A stretch of DNA of 64,000 nucleotides from positions 1 through 64,000 of the forward strand of contig CAJBIA010000008.1 of the NCBI GenBank assembly GCA_903953055.1, given 5' to 3'. A program made the translations under genes and the position numbers. The stretch comes from an uncultured Methylophilaceae bacterium. GTDB taxonomy: Bacteria; Pseudomonadota; Gammaproteobacteria; Burkholderiales; Methylophilaceae. The number at the start of each line of letters is the position of its first letter. Position 1 is the first letter of the stretch. Positions 56,954 through 64,000 of this stretch are shown here, piece after piece. The notes below the pieces were generated by a model. The model did not search any database. It saw only the letters and a list, made by a program, of their open reading frames with translations, and was not told the origin of the DNA.

Positions 56954-57619
56954 CTAAACATTTTTTAAAAGTGTTGCTTGCACTATGTTTACAGCCTCTT
57001 CAACAGTGAGCTCACTCGTTTCTAATAAACTTGCTTCAGGGTCTGGTATCAATGGGGAGGTGGCACGATTAGTATCGCGAGCATCACGGTCTTGTAAATC
57101 CATTAAAATTTTTTGGTAATCTGCTTTTTGGCCCTTACTAACAAGTTGTTTGTATCTTCTTTCTGCCCGTACTTCGGCAGTTGCAGTTAAGAAAATTTTG
57201 ACTGTGGCATCCGGAAAAATGACGCTTGCCATATCTCGACCATCTGCAACTAAGCCTGGAGTTTGTCTAAAACTATGTTGTAAGTTTACCAATGCCAATC
57301 TGACCATGGGGTGTGCCGCAACTTGCGATGCACCTTGCCCAATTTTTTCAGTACGAATTCTTTCAGACACATTGGAGTTATTAAGATAAATTTCACCTTG
57401 CGCAAAAGCAATATTTAATTGAGGAACTAATTTCGCGATAGCTTCTTCTGCTTGCCAATCAACCCCTTTTTCTAGAGCGGCTAATGCAACAATTCTATAA
57501 AGCGCCCCAGAGTCCAAGTAGTGATATCCTAAATTGTTAGCAACAATTTGGGCAACTGTCCCTTTGCCAGAAGCTGAAGGACCATCGATTGCAATGACAG
57601 GGATGTAGCTTTTAGACAT
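56954..57619 (-). CDS. cmk: Cytidylate kinase
   Basis: A 221-residue CMP/dCMP kinase with P-loop GPSASGKG (14-21), DSGALYR for nucleotide binding and the DGRDMASVIFPDA stretch. It phosphorylates CMP and dCMP. It begins two bases after the aroA stop and precedes rpsA, the standard order. Confidence 0.96.
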   Translation of the reverse strand: MSKSYIPVIAIDGPSASGKGTVAQIVANNLGYHYLDSGALYRIVALAALEKGVDWQAEEAIAKLVPQLNIAFAQGEIYLNNSNVSERIRTEKIGQGASQVAAHPMVRLALVNLQHSFRQTPGLVADGRDMASVIFPDATVKIFLTATAEVRAERRYKQLVSKGQKADYQKILMDLQDRDARDTNRATSPLIPDPEASLLETSELTVEEAVNIVQATLLKNV

Positions 57620-57621
57620 TT

Positions 57622-58914
57622 TTATTTAACGATATTTGCAAACGTCTCAAAATAGTCAGGGAAGGTTTTGCCCACGCATTTGGGATCGTTAATTACGATA
57701 GAAACTCCACCCAAACTTACCAAAGAAAAACACATTGCCATGCGGTGATCATCGTAAGTGTCAATTACAGCATTCTTAATTAGCTCTTTGGGTGGGGTGA
57801 TATAGATATAATCAATTCCCTCCTCAACGATTGCGCCCACCTTGCGAAGTTCATTAGCCATCGCACTAATACGGTCAGTCTCTTTTACCCGCCAACTGCC
57901 AATATTGCGTAATTTAGTTGTCCCCTCGGCGAATAATGCCAAAATTGCTAGGGTCATTGCTGCATCAGGAATGTGATTGCAGTCTAGATCGATCGCTTTT
58001 AATTTCCCCAAGGCGCGTTTTACAATAATAAAATTTTTGCCATATTCAATTTTGGCACCCATTTTGCCGATTTCATCGGCAAACTTGATATCCCCTTGAA
58101 TGCTATCGGAGGAAACCCCCTCAATTTTAAGCCCATTAGAATCTGCTGCAATTGCCCCGGCAGCAAGAAAATATGAGGCAGAAGAGGCATCTCCCTCTAC
58201 AAAAATTTCTTTCGGGCTTTGGTATTGGCTATTTTTTTCGATGAAGAATTGCTGCCAGTCATTACGCCGAACATTTACGCCAAAACGGCGCATTAAATTC
58301 AATGTGATTTCTATATAAGGCTTTGAAATTAGCTCGCCCAAAACTTCAATAGTGAAAGCTTGCCCGGTAAGTGGTAATGCCATCAGTAAAGCAGTTAAAA
58401 ACTGGCTAGAAACATCACCACGAATTTTTATGGCTTCAGATGATTGAATGTTTGCAGGTTTGATCTTGAGTGGCGGATAGCCAGCGTTCTCAAGGTATGC
58501 AATATCAGCGCCTGCTTGACGTAAGGCATCTACCAAGTCCCCGATTGGCCGCTCATGCATCCGGGCGATACCAGACAATCTGAAATTGCCATGAGACAAA
58601 GCTAGGGCGGCTGTAAGGGGTCTAAAAGCAGTGCCAGCGTTACCTAAAAATAAGTCGGCTTCTTTTACACAGAGCTTGCCGCTATTGCCTGTTACTCGCC
58701 AATCATTTTCTCCGACTTTTTCAAGCGGGATGCCAAGCTTTTCTAAAGACTCTAGCATTCTTGCAGTATCGTCTGAAACCAATAGGTCACGAATTTCTGT
58801 GATGCCATTTGAAAAAGCGGCAAGTAACAAGATCCGATTCGAAATGCTTTTTGATCCTGGCAATTTAATTATTCCAGCAACTAGGCTGGAAGGCTTTAAG
58901 GTAATCGATTCCAT
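57622..58914 (-). CDS. aroA: 3-phosphoshikimate 1-carboxyvinyltransferase (EPSP synthase)
   Basis: A 430-residue EPSP synthase. [10 protein letters not shown] at the N-terminus, [13 protein letters not shown] (class I-type active site), [10 protein letters not shown] and [15 protein letters not shown] are signatures. It makes EPSP from shikimate-3-phosphate and PEP. The ATG at 58914 begins five bases after the tyrA stop; an upstream extension to 58947 would overlap tyrA. Confidence 0.96.
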   Translation of the reverse strand: MESITLKPSSLVAGIIKLPGSKSISNRILLLAAFSNGITEIRDLLVSDDTARMLESLEKLGIPLEKVGENDWRVTGNSGKLCVKEADLFLGNAGTAFRPLTAALALSHGNFRLSGIARMHERPIGDLVDALRQAGADIAYLENAGYPPLKIKPANIQSSEAIKIRGDVSSQFLTALLMALPLTGQAFTIEVLGELISKPYIEITLNLMRRFGVNVRRNDWQQFFIEKNSQYQSPKEIFVEGDASSASYFLAAGAIAADSNGLKIEGVSSDSIQGDIKFADEIGKMGAKIEYGKNFIIVKRALGKLKAIDLDCNHIPDAAMTLAILALFAEGTTKLRNIGSWRVKETDRISAMANELRKVGAIVEEGIDYIYITPPKELIKNAVIDTYDDHRMAMCFSLVSLGGVSIVINDPKCVGKTFPDYFETFANIVK

Positions 58915-58919
58915 CGTAA

Positions 58920-59807
58920 TTATGAGTTTTCTCGTCCTTTTTGCCATGTTTGGCGTGCTTGACTTGCATGCTCAAACATCGAAAGCAAGCCTCGAGTATC
59001 TTCGTTTTTTAATAATTGCTGCAAAGCAGAAATTTCAGCTTGGTATGTTTCTAATTCGTCTAACAAAGCATTTTTGTTGGCTAAGCTAATATCACGCCAC
59101 ATTTCCGGTGAACTACCAGCAATACGGGTGAAGTCCCTAAAGCCGCTAGCAGCAAAATCAAATAATTGTTTTGCGTTTGGACGCTTTGCTAGATCGTTGA
59201 CCAAAGCAAATGCTAATAAGTGTGGCAAATGACTGACGGCAGCAAAGATTTGGTCATGGGCTAGCGCTGACATTTCACTTACATTTGCACCTGTAGTTAG
59301 CCATAAATTACGTACGACGTTGATGGCGTTTTCAGAGGTATGTTGGTCGGGGGTTAATACGATATTTTTGCCAATAAACAAATCCGCATTAGCAGCACTT
59401 ACACCACTTTTTTCTGCACCAGCAACTGGATGTCCACCCACAAACTGACTTAGAAACTTTTCTGGGTTTTTGGCAAATTTGGATGCGCTTTGGACGTATT
59501 TTGCTATATCTGATTTTGTACTGCCAGCATCCGTAATTATTGTTTTTTCTGAAAGGTGAGGAATGATGGTTTCCAAAATCATTGGAGTTTGGGCTACGGG
59601 CGTCGCAATCATGACCAAATCGGCATCAGCGAGAGCCTTGGGAATGTTTGATCCTACTTCATCAATGACGCCTAATGCGAGCGCCATTTGAAGATTTTCA
59701 GCATTACGACCAACGCCCACGATTTTAAGCGCGATATTCTTTTTTTTAAGTGCGAGCGCAACAGAGCCACCAATTAGCCCAACACCAAAAATGACGATTT
59801 TATTCAA
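58920..59807 (-). CDS. tyrA: Prephenate/arogenate dehydrogenase
   Basis: A 295-residue TyrA-type dehydrogenase with the NAD fold [13 protein letters not shown] (4-16), [17 protein letters not shown] holding the catalytic His, and [11 protein letters not shown]. It makes hydroxyphenylpyruvate (or tyrosine from arogenate). It starts at TTG. It heads the tyrA-aroA-cmk-rpsA-ihfB run. No chorismate mutase domain is fused. Confidence 0.93.
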   Translation of the reverse strand: MNKIVIFGVGLIGGSVALALKKKNIALKIVGVGRNAENLQMALALGVIDEVGSNIPKALADADLVMIATPVAQTPMILETIIPHLSEKTIITDAGSTKSDIAKYVQSASKFAKNPEKFLSQFVGGHPVAGAEKSGVSAANADLFIGKNIVLTPDQHTSENAINVVRNLWLTTGANVSEMSALAHDQIFAAVSHLPHLLAFALVNDLAKRPNAKQLFDFAASGFRDFTRIAGSSPEMWRDISLANKNALLDELETYQAEISALQQLLKNEDTRGLLSMFEHASQARQTWQKGRENS

Positions 59808-59870
59808 GTATATTGCTTTGCAGAAGATTGAATGAAGAATTGTAGCATCGACATGCTGGGATTGTCTGAT

Positions 59871-60602
59871 TTATGGATTGGGTCTAAGCATCTTTTGCCA
59901 TTCACCATCAATCAGAGCTTCTTGTGGCGTGAATTTCTCTTTGTAAACCATTTTTGGACTGTTTTTTATCCAATAGCCTAAGTAGAGATAAGGTAATTTG
60001 AGTTCAGTACACCAATTGATTAGCCACATAATGCTGTAATTGCCGTAGCTTGCTTGGGTGTCATTGGTGTCATAAAAGGTATAAACAGCAGAAACGCCAT
60101 CTTCAATGATATCGACCACGCTTACAATTTTAAGCATGCCATTTAATGTAAAAGAAATTAAGAGCGTATTGACATTGCTCTGCACCAAAAAATTTCGATA
60201 TTGTTCCGCCGTTTCATCTTTGTCATTACCATCATGCCGGGCAACTTGGTATGCCTTATATAGCTCAAAATGTGCTTTTTCAAAAAAAACAGGAGAAATC
60301 TTGGCATCAAGCGTTTGGTGTTGTTTGTAAGCGCGTTTTTGACTGCGTGAGGCTTTAAAATCAGCCACAGGAAGTCGAACTGGAATGCAGGCGTTACATT
60401 TTTCGCAATGCGGACGATAGACAAATTTACCGCTACGTCTAAAGCCTTGCTTAATAAGCTTACTGTATTGCTGAGAGTCTACTAGATGCTGTGGTGTGGC
60501 GATTAGTGATTGTGATAATTGATTGGGCAGATAACCACAAGAATATGGCGCAGTGACATAAAACTGAATTTTTTGCAGTGCTGATTCGACAGGATTAGTC
60601 AT
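59871..60602 (-). CDS. bpt: Aspartate/glutamate leucyltransferase (Bpt)
   Basis: A 243-residue Ate1/Bpt-family transferase with the N-terminal [11 protein letters not shown], the cysteine pair in [14 protein letters not shown], and YLYLGYWI and MVYKEKF near the C-terminus. It adds leucine to proteins beginning with Asp or Glu, feeding ClpS/ClpAP. It overlaps aat by eight bases, so the two N-degron enzymes are translated together. Confidence 0.95.
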   Translation of the reverse strand: MTNPVESALQKIQFYVTAPYSCGYLPNQLSQSLIATPQHLVDSQQYSKLIKQGFRRSGKFVYRPHCEKCNACIPVRLPVADFKASRSQKRAYKQHQTLDAKISPVFFEKAHFELYKAYQVARHDGNDKDETAEQYRNFLVQSNVNTLLISFTLNGMLKIVSVVDIIEDGVSAVYTFYDTNDTQASYGNYSIMWLINWCTELKLPYLYLGYWIKNSPKMVYKEKFTPQEALIDGEWQKMLRPNP

Positions 60603-61290
60603 CTGATTCTATTAACTTATTCATCTTATTCATAAATTCAGTTCGACTAATTTCATGTGCTCCTAAAGACGCAAGATGTTTTGTGTTCATTTGACAATCT
60701 ATCATTTCGACGCCTTCGTTCTTTAAGAATTGTACTAACAGCGTGAATGCAATTTTTGAAGCGTCTGTAACATGGTGAAACATCGATTCGCCATAAAACA
60801 TCTTATTAATCTTAATGCCGTATAAGCCGCCAACTAATGTGTTATCAATCCATGTTTCTGCTGAATGTGCATAGCCTAAAGAATGCAGCTCACAATAAGC
60901 ATCTATGATCCCTGAGGTAATCCAAGTGCCTTTTTGGTCGGCACGATGAGTATTCGCGCAAGCTTCAATCACTTGGCGAAAATTCGTATTGAATCTCACT
61001 TCGTAATCATTTTTGTTTAATCGTTTATTGAGTGACTTTGAGATTTTAAGATCTTGTGGAAAAAGCACCATGCGCGGATTGGGGCTCCACCATAGAACTG
61101 GATCTCCTTCGCTAAACCAAGGAAAGATGCCTGAGCGATAGGCATTTAATAAGCGCTCTTTTGATAAATCCCCACCTATAGCTAACAAACCATTCGGTTC
61201 TTTAAGGGCGTTAGAGGCAGGGGGGAAGGGGGTGTTGATTTCTAGTGCAGCAACTTTGCCTGTTGATAGTTGGTAGTAATTACCTTGCAT
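60595..61290 (-). CDS. aat: Leucyl/phenylalanyl-tRNA-protein transferase
   Basis: A 231-residue Aat of the GNAT-like fold. [41 protein letters not shown], and [18 protein letters not shown] are family signatures. It adds Leu or Phe to Lys/Arg N-termini. An AAGGG site precedes the ATG. Confidence 0.96.
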   Translation of the reverse strand: MQGNYYQLSTGKVAALEINTPFPPASNALKEPNGLLAIGGDLSKERLLNAYRSGIFPWFSEGDPVLWWSPNPRMVLFPQDLKISKSLNKRLNKNDYEVRFNTNFRQVIEACANTHRADQKGTWITSGIIDAYCELHSLGYAHSAETWIDNTLVGGLYGIKINKMFYGESMFHHVTDASKIAFTLLVQFLKNEGVEMIDCQMNTKHLASLGAHEISRTEFMNKMNKLIESDD

Positions 61291-61302
61291 TTCTATGCCC
61301 TT

Positions 61303-62037
61303 TTAAATCAGCATCCAAGCGGCCATCCCAGCCATAAGTAAGTCTTCGATGATAGTAATTGTCGACATCGGCAATTCGAATACTGTTCCAAGGCAAGCAC
61401 ATCTAATTTTTTGTTTTTTTATTACTGCACGAATTACACCTAAACTTGAAAATCCCATTATAACGACTGTTGCTGTATTGGTAATTCTAGGTTCAAACGC
61501 TAATAAATAAGCTAGCCCAAGAGTAAGTTCAATAAATGGGTAAATGAACCCATAAATTTTACTTCGCATGGCCAGCAAGTCATACATCGCATAGCTGTTT
61601 GCAAATGCATGGATGCTTAGCATTTTAAAAAATGAAAACACTAAAAAGAAACCTGCCATGAAATGCATCATCCAGCGCTCAATGTTAAAAGGCTCTTGCG
61701 AAAAGTTAATGGTTAAAGTGGTCAAAAGGATATAACCAACTATCAAAAATAGTGGTTGATATGTGCGAACCCAATTTGCGATTGGTTGATCCTTAAGCGG
61801 GGCTTGGCTTGTTTTAGTGAGGTTTAATTCAGATACATTGTATTCACCAACTTTAGCAAGTGCTTTATTGAGCTGGGCGATTGAAGCTATTGGATTTTTT
61901 AGACTTGCGACTGGAGGACTTAGCGTGACTTTTACTTCTTCAGTAAAAGGCTGGAGGACGGCCGTTACTTTTTTGACACAACTTCCACAGTGCATGCCAT
62001 TAATTGCTAATTGTATTGTTTTTTCTGAATGCGTCAT
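61303..62037 (-). CDS. HMA domain fused to a MauE/DoxX-like membrane protein
   Basis: A 244-residue protein in two parts. Residues 7-75 are a heavy-metal-associated domain with Cys17 and Cys20 in GMHCGSC. Residues about 95-244 hold five hydrophobic helices of the MauE/DoxX group, with Cys213 and Cys215 in RCACLGT near the last helix. MauE-like proteins feed reductant to disulfide bonds or cofactor maturation; HMA domains carry Cu or Zn ions. Metal-dependent redox maturation across the inner membrane is the likely role, but no partner is adjacent. It precedes aat on the same strand by 12 bases. Confidence 0.75.
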   Translation of the reverse strand: MTHSEKTIQLAINGMHCGSCVKKVTAVLQPFTEEVKVTLSPPVASLKNPIASIAQLNKALAKVGEYNVSELNLTKTSQAPLKDQPIANWVRTYQPLFLIVGYILLTTLTINFSQEPFNIERWMMHFMAGFFLVFSFFKMLSIHAFANSYAMYDLLAMRSKIYGFIYPFIELTLGLAYLLAFEPRITNTATVVIMGFSSLGVIRAVIKKQKIRCACLGTVFELPMSTITIIEDLLMAGMAAWMLI

Positions 62038-62207
62038 GCTCTTTAACCCAATAAAAAAGCTTAAGTATCAGTTTATACCATTTTCTTAAGAGATTATTCC
62101 CTGTGTAATGGCTTGGTTAGTTCCTTTACAAAACAACAATTTCATTGGGCTATATTAATCTCGATTTCGGGTAAAATAATGCTTTTATCATTTCAGCTTC
62201 CTAGGCC

Positions 62208-64000
62208 ATGTCCCATTCTATGCTCAGTTTGCGCGGTAGCGCGGCGCTATCCTCTTTTAGACTTCAAAAAATCCTTGCGAGTTTAAGTCAAACAGCACCT
62301 CAAATTATGGCAGTGCATGCAGATTTTTGGCACTTTGCTTGGAATGAGGGGCAACTGAATGCAACTGAATTGGATACCTTAACTAAAATCTTAACTTACG
62401 GCCCTCGGATGGATGAAGAGGCCGCTATTGGTGAACTGTTTTTGGTGATTCCACGTCCTGGGACAATTTCACCTTGGGCATCCCGTGCAACAGACATTGC
62501 AAAGCATTGTGGTTTGTCGAATATGCAACGTATTGAACGTGGCATTGCTTACTACGTCAGTAAGCTTGATGGGTCAGCGTTGAACGATGCTGAAAAACAG
62601 GCTGTTAAAGCTGTAATTCATGACCGCATGACCGAAGTAGTATTTGGAAGTTTGTCTGAGGCAGATAAGCTTTATCATGAAGCAACGCCAGCGCCATTAT
62701 CTAGTATAGATATTTTGGTGGGTGGTCGGGCGGCCCTTAATCAAGCTAATGCAGACTTGGGCTTAGCGCTCTCGCCAGATGAAGTTGATTACCTATTAGA
62801 AAATTTTATACGAATTGGTCGTAACCCTACTGATGTCGAGTTGATGATGTTCGCACAAGCGAATTCAGAACACTGCCGGCATAAGATTTTTAATGCGGAT
62901 TGGATTGTCGATGATGTGCCTCAAGCGCAGTCGCTGTTCGGTATGATCCGTAATACACATAAATTAAATCCAGGCGCTACGGTCGTCGCTTATTCAGATA
63001 ATGCATCTATAGTTGCTGGATCAGCAGGCCAAAAAACTAAGCGATTTTACCCGCAAGCGGATGGTGCTTACGGTTTTATCGACGAAGAAATGCATTACTT
63101 GATGAAAGTTGAAACGCATAACCATCCAACTGCAATTTCCCCTTTTGCTGGAGCAGCAACTGGTGCAGGTGGAGAGATTCGAGATGAGGGCGCTACAGGG
63201 AGTGGGTCGAAGCCCAAAGCAGGCTTGACAGGCTTTTCTGTCTCCAACTTGAATATCCCAGGGTTTGGACAGCCATGGGAAGGTGATTACGGCAAACCTT
63301 CACGTACAGCTTCTCCTCTACAAATTATGATTGATGGCCCCCTTGGTGGTGCTGCTTATAACAATGAATTTGGTCGCCCCAACATTGCGGGGTATTTCCG
63401 CACTTTTGAATTAGAGACTGCAGGAGAAATGCGCGGCTACCATAAGCCAATTATGTTGGCGGGTGGCGTGGGTAATATTTCTGCAAAACATTCAAAAAAG
63501 AATCCGATCCCAGCGGGAGCCTGTCTCATTCAATTAGGCGGTCCGGCGATGTTGATTGGTCTAGGTGGAGGTGCTGCTTCGAGTATGGATACTGGGGCTA
63601 ACGCCGAAAATTTAGACTTTGATTCAGTCCAACGTGGCAATCCAGAATTAGAACGTCGTGCACAAGAGGTGATTGACCGTTGCTGGCAGTTGGGTGACAA
63701 AAACCCGATTTTGAGTATCCATGACGTAGGTGCTGGCGGCATCTCCAACGCTTTTCCTGAATTAGTTAACGATGCTGGCGTAGGCGCAATATTTCAGTTG
63801 CGAGATGTGCATAACGAAGAGCCTGGCATGTCTCCGCGCGAGCTTTGGAGCAATGAAGCGCAAGAGCGTTATGTCATGGCCGTCAAAAAGGAAGACTTAC
63901 CACGTTTTTCTGAAATCTGCGAGCGGGAACGATGTCCTTTTGCAGTCGTGGGAGAGGCCGTTAAAAGTCGCCATTTAACCGTAGCAGATCGACATTTTGG
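62208..64000 (+). CDS. purL: Phosphoribosylformylglycinamidine synthase (5' part, runs off the window)
   Basis: An open frame runs from the ATG at 62208 to the end, about 597 codons of a protein normally about 1290-1300 residues. [14 protein letters not shown] near the start, [16 protein letters not shown] (E. coli reads the same with SSK), [11 protein letters not shown] and the [19 protein letters not shown] loop with GEIRDEG are PurL signatures. It makes FGAM in purine synthesis. An in-frame ATG at 62220 (MLSLRGS) aligns better with E. coli and may be the true start. The ribosome site is weak in either case. The glutaminase domain is out of view. Confidence 0.95.
   Translation, partial: MSHSMLSLRGSAALSSFRLQKILASLSQTAPQIMAVHADFWHFAWNEGQLNATELDTLTKILTYGPRMDEEAAIGELFLVIPRPGTISPWASRATDIAKHCGLSNMQRIERGIAYYVSKLDGSALNDAEKQAVKAVIHDRMTEVVFGSLSEADKLYHEATPAPLSSIDILVGGRAALNQANADLGLALSPDEVDYLLENFIRIGRNPTDVELMMFAQANSEHCRHKIFNADWIVDDVPQAQSLFGMIRNTHKLNPGATVVAYSDNASIVAGSAGQKTKRFYPQADGAYGFIDEEMHYLMKVETHNHPTAISPFAGAATGAGGEIRDEGATGSGSKPKAGLTGFSVSNLNIPGFGQPWEGDYGKPSRTASPLQIMIDGPLGGAAYNNEFGRPNIAGYFRTFELETAGEMRGYHKPIMLAGGVGNISAKHSKKNPIPAGACLIQLGGPAMLIGLGGGAASSMDTGANAENLDFDSVQRGNPELERRAQEVIDRCWQLGDKNPILSIHDVGAGGISNAFPELVNDAGVGAIFQLRDVHNEEPGMSPRELWSNEAQERYVMAVKKEDLPRFSEICERERCPFAVVGEAVKSRHLTVADRHF

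Noticed and set aside
58631..59089. 152-codon plus-strand open frame
   Set aside because: Lies antisense across aroA and tyrA, both with full family motifs; composition is that of a shadow frame.

Overview
The window looks like a chromosomal stretch of a small-genome, methylotrophic betaproteobacterium, most likely family Methylophilaceae (a Methylotenera or 'Ca. Methylopumilus'-like lineage). The evidence is a complete mxaRSACKL block for methanol dehydrogenase maturation, the oxidative RuMP/pentose-phosphate genes zwf, gnd and pgl, a methylcitrate cycle cluster, and classic betaproteobacterial gene orders (tyrA-aroA-cmk-rpsA-ihfB-lapAB-pyrF; metG/apbC; pyrG-kdsA-eno-ftsB). DNA is moderately AT-rich and very compact: many genes overlap by 1-8 bases, and only one gene-free gap exceeds 300 bases. 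I see no rRNA, tRNA, CRISPR array, phage or insertion sequence.

Positions 1-16.8 kb form a carbon-metabolism island built around a divergent control region (6743-6928). Leftward run two CoA-ester lyase/aldolase-like genes, a mesaconyl-CoA hydratase-like double hot-dog enzyme, prpB, prpC, prpD and the start of acnB. Rightward run a GntR regulator, a malic enzyme, sdhCDAB-sdhE, a third HpcH/CitE-like lyase, an acyl-CoA synthetase and a class I fumarase. Together they could turn C5 dicarboxylates or propionate into propionyl-CoA, then through the methylcitrate cycle into pyruvate and succinate, and recover succinate as pyruvate through SDH, fumarase and malic enzyme.

Positions 16.8-22.5 kb (minus strand) hold UDP-glucose dehydrogenase and an unassigned mini-cluster: a FabF-like ketosynthase, a stand-alone acyl carrier protein, an Est30-like esterase, a class III aminotransferase with a four-cysteine patch and a HAD phosphatase. 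I do not recognise this as a described pathway. A cold-shock gene, a GIY-YIG protein and a probable ~97-nt small RNA with two anti-Shine-Dalgarno motifs follow, ahead of pyrG-kdsA-eno-ftsB.

Positions 27.7-36.3 kb hold ygfZ, mxaLKCASR on the minus strand without mxaFJGI, and divergent fabA-fabB. Positions 36.3-50.5 kb are housekeeping: rlmF, a DUF498 protein, alaA-hom-thrC, thyA-folA, an Orn/Lys/Arg decarboxylase, dcd, zwf, gnd, pgl and apbC. Positions 50.5-64 kb hold metG, pyrF, lapBA, ihfB, an S1 gene lacking its sixth S1 domain, cmk, aroA, tyrA, the N-degron pair bpt/aat, an HMA-MauE fusion and the 5' part of purL. Several convergent gene pairs share strong bidirectional hairpin terminators, two of which contain a stop codon of one gene.
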